A model generated the notes under the pieces. That model did not search any database and was not told where the DNA came from. It saw only the letters and a list, made by a program, of their open reading frames with translations. From CAVVYV01 sp963752585 (GTDB lineage Bacteria > Actinomycetota > Thermoleophilia > Solirubrobacterales > 70-9): a DNA stretch of 64,000 nucleotides. The stretch lies in NCBI GenBank assembly GCA_963752585.1, contig CAVVYV010000001.1, positions 186,001 to 250,000 of the forward strand, written 5' to 3'. This document shows, piece after piece, positions 56,216 through 64,000 of the stretch; positions within the stretch are counted from its first letter, which is position 1, and each line of letters starts with the position of its first letter. The position numbers and the translations under genes were made by a program.

Positions 56216-57121
56216 ATGGGGCAATACCCCGAGGACCTCCGGGAGCTGGTCGACTCCTATCTCGAGGGCCTCCGGTTCTCTGACGCGCCGAGCACCGCGG
56301 GCCTCGAGGAGGCGATGCGCTACTCGCTCCTCGCCGGCGGCAAGCGGACCCGGCCGGTTCTGGCCCTGGCCACCGCCCGCTCGATCGGGGTCGACCCGGA
56401 GGGCGTCCTCCCGGCGGCGGGTGCGATTGAGCTGATCCACACGTATTCGCTGATCCACGACGACCTCCCCGCGATGGACGACGACGAGCTCCGGCGGGGG
56501 ATGCCGACCTCGCACGTCAAGTTCGGCGAGGACATCGCGATCCTCGCCGGCGACGCCCTGTTCGCCGAGGCAATGCACCTCTTCTGCTCGCATCAGGAGG
56601 GCGAGCCCGCGCGCGTGCTCGCGGCGCTCGGCGAGCTGGTCAGCGCCACCGGGCTCGGCGGGATGGTCGGCGGTCAGTACGTCGACATCACCACCTTCGA
56701 CGTCCGCGACCCCGACCGGCCCCGCCAGGGCCCTCCGCCCGATCCGCAGGGCCTCCGCCAGATGCACGCCCTGAAGACGGGCCGGCTGATCGCCGCGAGC
56801 ATCGGGGTCGTACTAGAACTGAGTGACGTACCGGAAAGTGAGAGAATCCCCTACCGCCGTTTCGCCGAAGAGCTCGGCGTGCTCTTCCAGATCGTCGACG
56901 ACATTCTTGACGTGACCGGAAGCGACGAGGAGCTCGGCAAGCCCAGCGGCAGCGACGAGAGACAGGACAAGCTCACCTACGTGAGCGCCTTCGGCCTCGA
57001 GAGGGCGAGGGAGCTTGCGTCGGAGTCGCACCGCAACGCTCGCCAGGCACTCGCCCGGACGGCGGCTCGCACAGACGATCTGGCTCGAATCACGGACTTC
57101 ATCCACACCCGCCATACATGA
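56216..57121 (+). CDS. ispA: Polyprenyl diphosphate synthase (farnesyl/geranylgeranyl type)
   Basis: About 301 residues, intact. First Asp-rich motif LIHDDLPAMDDDELRRG, substrate-Lys region LLAGGKRTRPVLALATAR, GGQYVDI, and second Asp-rich motif LFQIVDDILDVTGSDEELGK. Condenses IPP with allylic diphosphates. Chain length cannot be read reliably. The stop overlaps the dxs ATG (ATGA), so the two are co-translated. Confidence 0.9.
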   Translation: MGQYPEDLRELVDSYLEGLRFSDAPSTAGLEEAMRYSLLAGGKRTRPVLALATARSIGVDPEGVLPAAGAIELIHTYSLIHDDLPAMDDDELRRGMPTSHVKFGEDIAILAGDALFAEAMHLFCSHQEGEPARVLAALGELVSATGLGGMVGGQYVDITTFDVRDPDRPRQGPPPDPQGLRQMHALKTGRLIAASIGVVLELSDVPESERIPYRRFAEELGVLFQIVDDILDVTGSDEELGKPSGSDERQDKLTYVSAFGLERARELASESHRNARQALARTAARTDDLARITDFIHTRHT

Positions 57122-59137
57122 GCAAGCGACGACCCCAAGCGGCTGCTCGACTCGATCGACGGCCCCGACGACCTCTCCGGGCTCTCCGACGACGAGCTCC
57201 AGGTGCTCGCCCAGGAGACCCGGACGCTGATCATCGACACGATCGGCGAGATCGGCGGCCACTTCGGCGCCAACCTCGGCACCTGTGAGCTCGCGGTCGC
57301 TCTCCACAGCCTGCTCGACTCGCCCCGCGACAAGATCCTTTGGGACGTCGGCCACCAGGCCTATCCGCACAAGGTGCTGACCGGCCGCCGCGACCAGCTC
57401 GACACGATTCGCAAGTACAAGGGCCTGGCGCCCTTCTGCTCGATCTTCGAGTCCGAGCACGACATCATGGGCGCCGGCCACGCCTCGACCTCGATCGGGT
57501 ACGCCGTCGGCCTAAAAGAAGCGATGGGCGCGGGAATCGGCGAGGACGGCAAGGTCGTCGCCGTGATCGGCGACGGCGCCCTCACCGGCGGGGTCGCCTA
57601 CGAGGCGCTTCACAACGCCGGCGGCCTTCAGACCCCGATCGTGATCGTCCTCAACGACAACGGGATGTCGATCTCGCCGAACGTCGGCGCGATCTCGCGG
57701 TATTTCCAGCGCATGCGGCTGAAGCCGACCTGGTACGAGGCCCGCTCGAAGACCGAGGAGCGGCTCACCCAGCTCCCCCTCGGCCTCGGGCGCCGGCTCG
57801 AGCAGCTCGGTCCCGAGCTGAAGGCGGCGATCAAGGCCTACTGGGCGCCGGGGCTGCTCTTCGAGGAGCTCGACCTCGCCTACGTCGGCATCGTCGACGG
57901 CCACGACGTCGGCGCCCTCCGCCGCGCCCTGACCGAGGCGCTCGATGCCAACCGCCCGGTCGTCGTCCACATCCAAACGGTGAAGGGCAAGGGCTTCGAG
58001 CCCGCCGAGGAGGGGGGCCTGGAGGGGATGGAGAAGTGGCACGCGGCGAAGCCCGGCTCGATCGTCAACGGCAAGCCCGCCGCGAAGAAGCCCGATCAGA
58101 AGCCGATCCCCGTCAGCGAGTCGAACTCGCCGGAGACGATCGAGAAGCTCGAGAAGCCGCCGCCGCCGTCGCCGCCCCAGTACACGGCTGTGTTCGCCGA
58201 CGCCTTGGTGGAGGAGGCGAAGCAGGACCCGCGGGTGATCGGGATCACCGCGGCGATGGCGGGGGGGACCGGCCTCAACAAGCTCCACGAGGCGCTCCCC
58301 GAGCAGTACTACGACGTCGGGATCGCCGAGCAGGACGCCGTCCTCTTCGCCGCCGGTCTCGCGATCCAAGGAGCGAAGCCCGTCTGCGCGATCTACTCGA
58401 CCTTCCTCCAGCGCGCCTTCGACCAGCTCGTTCACGACGTCTGCCTCCAGGAGCTGAACGTTGTCTTCGCGATGGACCGCGCCGGCCTCGTCGGCGACGA
58501 CGGCCCCACCCACCAGGGCGCCTTCGACGTCTCCTACTTCCGGCCGCTGCCGAACGTGGTGGTGATGGCCCCCCGCGACGAGGCGATGCTCGTCCACATG
58601 CTCCGCACGGCGCTCGCCTACGACGACGGACCGATCGCCTTCCGCTACCCGCGCGGCGCCGCCGAGGGCGCGCCGATTCCCGATAAGCCGAAGGAGATCG
58701 AGATCGGAAAGGGCGAGTACCTGCTCCCGGGCGAGCGGGTCGCGCTGCTCGGATACGGCTACGGCGTCCAGGTGGCGCTACGCGCCGCCGAGATTCTCCG
58801 GAACCGCGGCCTCGAGCCGACCGTCGCCGATGGGCGCTTTGCGAAGCCGCTCGACGCCGAGCTCACCGAGAGGCTCGCCGCCGACCACGAGCTCCTGGTG
58901 ACGGTCGAGGAGAACGTCCTCCCGGGCGGCTTCGGCTCGGCGGTGCTCGAGCACCTCGAGGACGCCTGGGCCGACCGCGACGACGAGCGCGCCCGCGTGA
59001 TGCGGGTTGGCCTCCCCGACCGCTACGTCCAGCACGGCAAGCCTCAGTTCCTCCGCGAGGAGGTCGGCTTCACCGGCGAGGACGTCGCCGAGCGAGTCCT
59101 CGCCGCCCTCGGCACCCGCACGACGATCTTCGGTTAG
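57118..59137 (+). CDS. dxs: 1-deoxy-D-xylulose-5-phosphate synthase
   Basis: About 672 residues. TPP segment AVIGDGALTGGVAYEALHNA, IVLNDNGMSISPNVGAI, MDRAGLVGDDGPTHQGAFDV, and FATF-type activation region IYSTFLQRAFDQLVHDV. One extra A near 57125 hides the start: MS-SDDPKRLLDSIDGPDDL. The linker between domains I and II is long and Pro/Lys-rich (KPAAKKPDQKPIPVSES). C-terminus ERVLAALGTRTTIFG, a tail that recurs in degenerate form at 60686-60733. Confidence 0.95.
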
Positions 59138-59162
59138 CCCCCCGCAGGACGACCCATGATCA

Positions 59163-59179
59163 GCGGGTACGCTACCCGC
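59163..59179 (+). terminator. Hairpin after dxs
   Basis: GCGGGTA-CGC-TACCCGC, a perfect 7-bp stem with 3-nt loop, 25 nt after the dxs stop. No T-run follows, so it may be a weak or factor-dependent terminator. Confidence 0.45.
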
Positions 59180-59219
59180 GGGGTTGGGGCAGCCCGCGAG
59201 GGAGTGGAAGGTGGATGCG

Positions 59220-60647
59220 ATGGGGAGCAACGCATTGGTGCGATGGAAGACGAGCGCTCTCTGTCTTGCCACGGCCGTGGCAGTCCTGGCGGTCCTCGCC
59301 CCCGCCGTCGCGTCAGCGACGCATCTGACCGCCACCGGCACCGGCGGCGCGACGGCCCCCTGGGGCTTCAACGAGGACTGGGGGTACTCGGGCGGCGTCT
59401 TCAGCGGGGCCGACACGGCAGACAGCCACATGCAGTTGGCCGGCGCGATCATGCCCGATTCGCTCTCGGCCAACCGGTTCCACGTGCAGTGGGCCTTCGT
59501 CGAGGAGGACCCCGGGACCTACGACTGGACGATCAGCGATGCCGTCTATGCGGCGATGCAAAGTCGCACGGCGAACCCGATCATGCTCCTCCACAGAGCG
59601 CCCGAGTGGGCGCGGGATCCGGCGGCGACATGCCCCTTCGGGCCCGAGGAGGTATGCGCGTACCCACCAGATGCCGCGCACGACGACGAATGGAAGGCCT
59701 TTGTCCAGGCGGCGGTCGCCCGCTATCCGAACGTGAGGGCGATCGAGATCTGGAACGAGCCCAACCTCGGGATCTTCTGGGCGCCTGCGCCCGATCCCAA
59801 CCGCTACGCGGCCGTCCTGGGGGCAGCCCACGACGGGGTCCTCGCCGCGGGCAGCGGCGCCCCCGTCCTGGTCGGAGGCCTGTTCCCGGTGGCCACGAGC
59901 AGCGCCAACATCAACGCCAGTGAGTTCCTGGACCAGGTCTATGTGGCCGCCGGGGCCGGCGCCTTTGAGGGCATCGGGTCACATCCCTACACCCGCCAGG
60001 CACCGTATGTGGAGAGGATGTGGTCCCGGCTCGACGCACTGAGAGCGGTTCGCGACAGTCACGGCGATGGCGCCACACCTCTGTGGGTAACGGAGATGGG
60101 GATCTCAACCGAGGCCGCCGACGGCGTGCCGTTGGACCAGCAGGGAGATGCCATCGTCCAGCTTTATCGCTCGATCGAGGGGCACGACGTCCGCTCCTTC
60201 GTCATCCATCGGTTGTACGACATCGGCTCTGACTACCCGGGTCAATTCGGTGTGCTCCACGAGGACCTGACGCCGAAGCCCGCCTACGGCGAGCTCGGCG
60301 CGGCGATTGGGACCGCATCCCCGTTGTCATCCTCCTCACTGTCCCCGTCGGCCACCGCCGCCGTGAAGAAGCAATTCTGCCGCGGCGAGGCCGCGACGGT
60401 CGCCGGGACCAGGGCGAAGATCGCGGGCACAGACGGCGCCGACGTGATCAATGGGACGTCCGGCGACGACGTGATCGTCGGCCTCGGCGGCAAGGACCTG
60501 ATCCGGGGCCGGGGTGGCGACGACCTGATCTGCGGCGGCAACGGCAAGGACAGGCTGATCGGTGGCCCCGGCGATGACAAGCTGCTCGGTCAAGGCGGGG
60601 CGGACACGCTCAAGGGCGGCGCAGGCAGGGACACTCAGACCCAGTAG
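59220..60647 (+). CDS. Secreted clan-A glycoside hydrolase with C-terminal RTX Ca2+-binding repeats
   Basis: 475 residues. Signal peptide with h-region LCLATAVAVLAVLAPAVASA, then a TIM-barrel hydrolase (GH5/GH39-like): acid/base Glu in AIEIWNEPNLGIFW (Glu180) and nucleophile Glu in PLWVTEMGIS (Glu292). The C-terminal ~65 residues hold about six nonapeptide-like repeats (GLGGKDLIRGRGGDDLICGG, GGPGDDKLLGQGGADTLKGG). ATG 59220 follows GGAAGG. No type I secretion genes nearby, so export is presumably Sec. Flanked by the dxs 3' end and a degenerate copy of it. Confidence 0.8.
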   Translation: MGSNALVRWKTSALCLATAVAVLAVLAPAVASATHLTATGTGGATAPWGFNEDWGYSGGVFSGADTADSHMQLAGAIMPDSLSANRFHVQWAFVEEDPGTYDWTISDAVYAAMQSRTANPIMLLHRAPEWARDPAATCPFGPEEVCAYPPDAAHDDEWKAFVQAAVARYPNVRAIEIWNEPNLGIFWAPAPDPNRYAAVLGAAHDGVLAAGSGAPVLVGGLFPVATSSANINASEFLDQVYVAAGAGAFEGIGSHPYTRQAPYVERMWSRLDALRAVRDSHGDGATPLWVTEMGISTEAADGVPLDQQGDAIVQLYRSIEGHDVRSFVIHRLYDIGSDYPGQFGVLHEDLTPKPAYGELGAAIGTASPLSSSSLSPSATAAVKKQFCRGEAATVAGTRAKIAGTDGADVINGTSGDDVIVGLGGKDLIRGRGGDDLICGGNGKDRLIGGPGDDKLLGQGGADTLKGGAGRDTQTQ

Positions 60648-60676
60648 CGCGGCAAGATCCGTCCCCGCGGAAGTCC

Positions 60677-60733
60677 GAGATGTGACGAGAACGAGTCCTC
60701 AGCGCGCTCCGCGGCCGCACAATCTTCGGCTAG
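60677..60733 (+). pseudogene. Degenerate second copy of the dxs 3' end
   Basis: About 57 bp resembling dxs 59078-59137. In frame it reads ERVLSALRGRTIFG-stop, against ERVLAALGTRTTIFG-stop in dxs; cgagtcctc and atcttcgg(t/c)tag are shared at the DNA level. Nothing upstream of it looks like dxs. Confidence 0.55.
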
Positions 60734-60865
60734 CAGCGCCGTGCGGGCGGGGGCGGCGATTGCCCTACCGGTGCTGATTCGCCGCAGGAGCCGGGGCGCT
60801 CTCAGTCATCGCCGGCGGGCGGCCGCATACGCACCGCACGGGCGGCCGCCGCCCCCGCCGTCACG

Positions 60866-61297
60866 ATGAGAACCGAAATGGCATCCATCGCCTCCATGCG
60901 GGACCTCGGATCGCTCGCGCTGCTCCCGGTCGCAATGATCGTGGCCCTGAGCGGTTGTGAAATCGCCACTGAGGACGAGCCCGATCCGGCGACCTTCAGC
61001 AAGCCTGAACGCGAGCGGAAAATGGCTGAGGGCCGATTTCAAGCTGCGGAGCAGTCTGCCGGGTTCGAAGACGCAATTGCCTTCTGTACCCCGACCAAGA
61101 CGTTCACGTTCTGGGATTGCGCGCTGAGCTATCGAAGTCAGAGAGGAATGACCCTGCGCTGCCGCATTCCGCGCAAGGGGCCATTCCGATGCGCCCACCC
61201 TCCAGATCCGGAGCCTTGCGGAGCTAAGTCTCCCGGCCCCGTGGTCTGCGAGAGCAGGCGGGAACCCAGCCTGCCGCCCGAGTACGCCGATCAGTAG
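60866..61297 (+). CDS. Putative lipoprotein, unknown function, Cys-rich mature part
   Basis: Up to 143 residues (ATG 60866; ATG 60896 also possible). Signal DLGSLALLPVAMIVALSGC with lipobox Cys, mature acidic start (EIATEDEPDPATFSKPERER), then a domain with several Cys (IAFCTPTKTFTFWDCALSYR, MTLRCRIPRKGPFRCAHPPD). Lower GC than its neighbours. Even number of Cys suggests disulfides. No family recognised. Confidence 0.5.
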   Translation: MRTEMASIASMRDLGSLALLPVAMIVALSGCEIATEDEPDPATFSKPERERKMAEGRFQAAEQSAGFEDAIAFCTPTKTFTFWDCALSYRSQRGMTLRCRIPRKGPFRCAHPPDPEPCGAKSPGPVVCESRREPSLPPEYADQ

Positions 61298-61302
61298 TAC
61301 CG

Positions 61303-62028
61303 CTAGGAAGCGTTGGCGAAGCGAGCCAGCGGCGGGAGGCGGCGGAGGCTGTAGAAGCTGGTGAGGAGCCGCGGGGCGAGGGCGATCGCGGCGATGTCGA
61401 AGAGGACGTAGATGCTCGCGATCCCGCTCGGCGGGTTGCCGGCGGGGAGCGGGGTGCCGGGGGCGGTTTCGGCCCAGTGCCAGGCGCCGATCGAGGTGCC
61501 GTAGACCTCGAGGAAGGCGACGATCAGGAAGACTCCGGCGTAGAGCGTCGGGGCGCGGCCGCGGACGAGGACGTAGATCAGCAGGGCACCCGCGAGGGCG
61601 CCGAGAACGTCGGTGCGCCCGAGGGCGACGAGCCCGGCGGTCGCCCAGGCGGCGACCACGCCGCCGACCGCGATCAGGAAGCCCCGCCGGTGGCGGCGGA
61701 CAAGCTCTGACTGGCTGATCGCGAGGCCACCGAGGTAGACGAGCCCATGACCGGGGGGGACGAAGGCGGGCAGGTTCTCGAGCCGGTAGGTGTAGGCGCC
61801 GAGGATCACCGAGCCGAGGATCTCCGCCGAGGTGGCGACCAGGACGACGAGCGCCACCCGGGCGCGCTGGTCGGCGCCGAGCGGCGCGCAGGAGGCGATC
61901 AGGACCACCCAGGTCGCCGCCCCGAGGAGGAACTGCGTGGTCAGGCCGGAGAAGTGGTCGAGCCCGAGAAACCCGGCGATCACCGCCAGGACCAGGCATG
62001 AGAAGAGGAGGGGCCGGGACCTGATCAC
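61303..62028 (-). CDS. Polytopic membrane protein, unknown function
   Basis: 241 residues with about eight hydrophobic helices: LLFSCLVLAVIAGFLGLDHF, FLLGAATWVVLIASCAPLGA, LENLPAFVPPGHGLVYLGGL, IYVLVRGRAPTLYAGVFLIV, LEVYGTSIGAWHWAETAPGT, IASIYVLFDIAAIALAPRL. Starts at GTG 62028, overlapping the synthase stop (GTGTGA). The conserved His/Trp/Tyr in membrane loops (PPGHG; WHWAE) suggest an enzyme or metal site. Probably acts with the cyclopropane synthase on lipids (inference). Confidence 0.55.
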   Translation of the reverse strand: MIRSRPLLFSCLVLAVIAGFLGLDHFSGLTTQFLLGAATWVVLIASCAPLGADQRARVALVVLVATSAEILGSVILGAYTYRLENLPAFVPPGHGLVYLGGLAISQSELVRRHRRGFLIAVGGVVAAWATAGLVALGRTDVLGALAGALLIYVLVRGRAPTLYAGVFLIVAFLEVYGTSIGAWHWAETAPGTPLPAGNPPSGIASIYVLFDIAAIALAPRLLTSFYSLRRLPPLARFANAS

Positions 62029-63311
62029 ACGGGGACGCGCCGCCGCGCCTCCGGGTGCGTGGCCCCGGTCGGCGTCGCCGCGGGCGGCTCGGTGAGCGGC
62101 CGCGAGCAGAGCATCTGGTAGACGGCGGTGTTGCCGACCTCGAAGCCGTTGCGGGCGGCCCGCAGGTAGAGGCGCCAGACCCGGAGCCGCTCGCTCCCGG
62201 CCAGCCTCTCGGCCTGGTCGCGGTTGCGATCGAGGCGCTCGGTCCAGTGGCGAAGCGTCTCGGCATAGTCGGTGTGGAGGTTCTCGACGTGCAGGGTCTC
62301 GAACCCCGCCCGCTCGAGTGAGGCGAGCATCCGGGAGAGGTTGAGGAGCTCGCCGTCGGGGAAGACGTAGCGGTTCGAGAACTCGCCCCCGATATGGACG
62401 CCGTGCTCCTCCGCGGGGACCCGGACGATGCCGTGGTTGAGCACCCGACCGTCGGGCCTCAGCACCCGGGCGATCTGGCGACCGTACTCGTCCACCTGGG
62501 ACTCCCCGACGTGCTCGACCATGCCGATGCTGGCGACGGCGTCGAAGCTGTCGTCGGCGAGGTCGCGATAGTCCGCGACCCTGATCTCGACCAGATCGCC
62601 GACGCCGGCATCCCGGGCGCGCTCGGCGGCGAGCTCAGCCTGGGGCGGCGACAGGGTGATCCCGAGCGCCGAGACCCCGTGCTCGCGGGCGGCGTGGATC
62701 ACGAGGCTGCCCCAGCCGCAGCCGATGTCGAGCATCCGCTGCCCGGGCTCGAGCTCGAGCTTCCGGCAGATCAGCTCGAGCTTCGCCGCCTGCGCCTCCT
62801 CCAGGGTCTCGGTCCCCTCCTCGAACAGGGCGCAGCTGTAGGTCATCGACTCGTCCAGGAACAGGGCGAAGAACTCGTTCGAGACGTCGTAGTGGTGGCG
62901 GACGGCCTCGGAGTCGCGCCGTTTGCTGTGCCGCGAGCCGTGCGGGCGGAGCTCGGCGGCGGGCGGCTGTGGGGGTCGGCGCAGCCCGGCGGCCCGGAGC
63001 GCCGCGACGCCGAGCCGGAGCTTGGCGGCGATCCCGAGGGGCGGCGCCTGCCAGCGGCCGAGCAGGGCAATCACCGCGTCGAGGTCGTCGACGTCCAGTT
63101 CGCCGCAGACGTAGGCGCGCCCGAGCCCGAGCTCGCCCGGCGCCCTGAGGATGTGCCCGAGCGCGTCCGGGGAGCGGAAGGTGATCGTCGCGCCCGCCCT
63201 GGTCTCCTCGACCCGGTTGCCGTCCCAGAACCGCAGCTCGAAGGGGCGATCGGGGAAGACGGCCTCGATCGCGCGACAGAGGGGTGCGGTCGACCGTGAA
63301 GCGATGAATCG
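62025..63311 (-). CDS. cfa: Cyclopropane-fatty-acyl-phospholipid synthase-like methyltransferase; N-terminus frameshifted
   Basis: About 425 residues. VRHHYDVSNEFFALFLDESM, TYSCALFEEGTETLEEAQAA, SAM motif MLDIGCGWGSLVIHAAREHG, SIGMVEHVGESQVDEYGRQ and FPDGELLNLSRMLASLERAG match CFA synthases. The N-terminal domain (VDRTPLSRAIEAVFPDRPFE) needs one correction near 63282; the true start codon is not clear. Adds a methylene bridge to unsaturated acyl chains at the membrane. First gene of an operon with the polytopic protein. Confidence 0.85.
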   Translation of the reverse strand, partial: RFIASRSTAPLCRAIEAVFPDRPFELRFWDGNRVEETRAGATITFRSPDALGHILRAPGELGLGRAYVCGELDVDDLDAVIALLGRWQAPPLGIAAKLRLGVAALRAAGLRRPPQPPAAELRPHGSRHSKRRDSEAVRHHYDVSNEFFALFLDESMTYSCALFEEGTETLEEAQAAKLELICRKLELEPGQRMLDIGCGWGSLVIHAAREHGVSALGITLSPPQAELAAERARDAGVGDLVEIRVADYRDLADDSFDAVASIGMVEHVGESQVDEYGRQIARVLRPDGRVLNHGIVRVPAEEHGVHIGGEFSNRYVFPDGELLNLSRMLASLERAGFETLHVENLHTDYAETLRHWTERLDRNRDQAERLAGSERLRVWRLYLRAARNGFEVGNTAVYQMLCSRPLTEPPAATPTGATHPEARRRVPV

Positions 63312-63360
63312 CAGCCTACCGCCACCCGGCGCTCATATTGGTCCTGGCGGGCGCTGCGGA

Positions 63361-63366
63361 TAGGGT
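63361..63366 (+). promoter_or_regulatory. Leaderless-type -10 box TAGGGT
   Basis: TAGGGT lies 8 nt before GTG 63375. Between divergent genes. Confidence 0.45.
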
Positions 63367-63374
63367 TCGCCGCC

Positions 63375-64000
63375 GTGGCAGGCGACGCCAGCGAGCAGCC
63401 GATCGAGCGGGGCACCTGGCTGGCCCTGATCGCGATGGGGATCGCGGTCTTCGTCCTCGCCAACGACTTCTCGGCGATCAACGTCGCCATTCCCCAGATC
63501 GAGCAGGACTTCGAGACCGACGTCTCGACCGCCCAGTGGGTGGTCAACGCCTACGCGCTCACCTTCGGCGTCCTGATCGTCACCGGCGGCCGGCTCGCCG
63601 ACCTCTTCGGTCGGCGCCGCGCCTTCTTCGTAGGCTCGGCGATCTTCGCGACGATGTCCCTCGCCGGGGGTGTTGCCCAGACCGAGGCCTGGCTGATCGC
63701 GAGCAGGGTGCTGATGGGGATCGGTGGCGCCCTGATGTGGCCGGCGATCCTGGGGATGACCTACGCCGCCCTGCCCGATGCCCGCGCCGGTCTCGCGGGG
63801 GGCCTGATCCTTGGCGCCGCGGGGATCGGCAACGCGGCGGGTCCGTTGATCGGCGGCATCCTCACGGACGCCCTCAGCTGGCGCTGGATCTTCTTTCTCA
63901 ACCTGCCGGTGACCGCGTTCGCGGTGCTGGTCACCTGGCGGGAGGTTCACCAGGCCAGCCCGAAGCCCGTCGATACCAAGATCGACTACCCCGGGATCAT
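63375..64000 (+). CDS. MFS exporter, DHA2/EmrB-like, cut by the window end
   Basis: First 208 residues only. GTG start after a TAGGGT box. VFVLANDFSAINVAIPQIEQ, GRLADLFGRRRAFFVGSAIF (motif A), LMGIGGALMWPAILGMTYAA and GGLILGAAGIGNAAGPLIGG (motif C-like) match DHA2 proteins. It is not closely similar to the exporter at 53276 beyond family features. Divergent from the cyclopropane synthase. Confidence 0.85.
   Translation, partial: MAGDASEQPIERGTWLALIAMGIAVFVLANDFSAINVAIPQIEQDFETDVSTAQWVVNAYALTFGVLIVTGGRLADLFGRRRAFFVGSAIFATMSLAGGVAQTEAWLIASRVLMGIGGALMWPAILGMTYAALPDARAGLAGGLILGAAGIGNAAGPLIGGILTDALSWRWIFFLNLPVTAFAVLVTWREVHQASPKPVDTKIDYPGI

Noticed and set aside
60734..60865. Search for a gene or RNA after the dxs tail copy
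   Set aside because: Only GC-rich sequence with scattered inverted CGGCGG runs; no ORF, RNA fold or promoter that I could support.
1..64000. CRISPR arrays, insertion sequences, integrases or prophage genes
   Set aside because: No regularly spaced repeats, transposase or integrase motifs were seen on either strand.

Overview
The window is about 64 kb of high-GC DNA from an actinobacterium, most likely of the Thermoleophilia (Solirubrobacterales-like). This placement is inferred from codon use, frequent GTG starts, small lipoproteins, actinobacterial neighbourhoods (tandem TrkA proteins next to an APC carrier; aroC-aroK-aroB-aroQ-pepQ / efp-nusB) and TAnnnT boxes sitting 6-12 nt before many start codons, as in leaderless transcription. 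No insertion sequence, prophage or CRISPR array was seen. Two tRNA genes are present (Gln-CTG, Met-CAT).

The main caveat is sequence quality. Many genes, including essential ones such as alaS, aspS, aroK and aroB, read continuously only if single-base indels are allowed. I give whole-gene spans and say where the frame changes. About 19.7-29.6 kb and 52.4-63.2 kb are nearly free of breaks, while the rest is full of them. This looks like an unpolished long-read consensus rather than gene decay.

Layout. 0-5 kb: APC carrier with a universal-stress domain, a second USP protein, two TrkA/RCK proteins and a ferredoxin-reductase-like flavoprotein, then tRNA-Gln. 5-10 kb: a lipoprotein and a two-gene ABC exporter. 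10-13.5 kb: kelch protein, lipoprotein, membrane Ser/Thr kinase and small proteins. 13.5-25 kb: branched-chain amino acid block made of a MocR regulator, a leucine-type dehydrogenase, branched-chain 2-oxoacid dehydrogenase E2/E1beta/E1alpha, and a Liv ABC importer whose binding protein is transcribed against the rest. 25-31 kb: EamA carrier, disulfide-reductase-like flavoprotein, tRNA-Met, M29-like aminopeptidase, glutamate formiminotransferase-like protein, MBL hydrolase. 30.6-43.5 kb: hisS, aspS, a GH3 enzyme, a membrane protein, a SnoaL-like protein, a scaffold-MnmA fusion, alaS, ruvX, mltG, aroE. 43.5-49.9 kb: HtrA protease, short prepilin peptidase, aroC-aroK-aroB-aroQ-pepQ. 49.9-54.8 kb: an accessory segment (antiporter, LtrA, ArsR-SRPBCC-MFS) that separates pepQ from efp-nusB. 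55-59 kb: xseB-ispA-dxs. 59-64 kb: a secreted glycoside hydrolase with RTX repeats, a degenerate copy of the dxs 3' end, a lipoprotein, a cyclopropane synthase with an unknown membrane protein, and the start of another MFS exporter.

The most interesting items are the fusion of an IscU/NifU-like scaffold domain to the tRNA thiolase MnmA, the second copy of the dxs 3' end flanking the RTX hydrolase, and the recurrent leaderless promoter signature.
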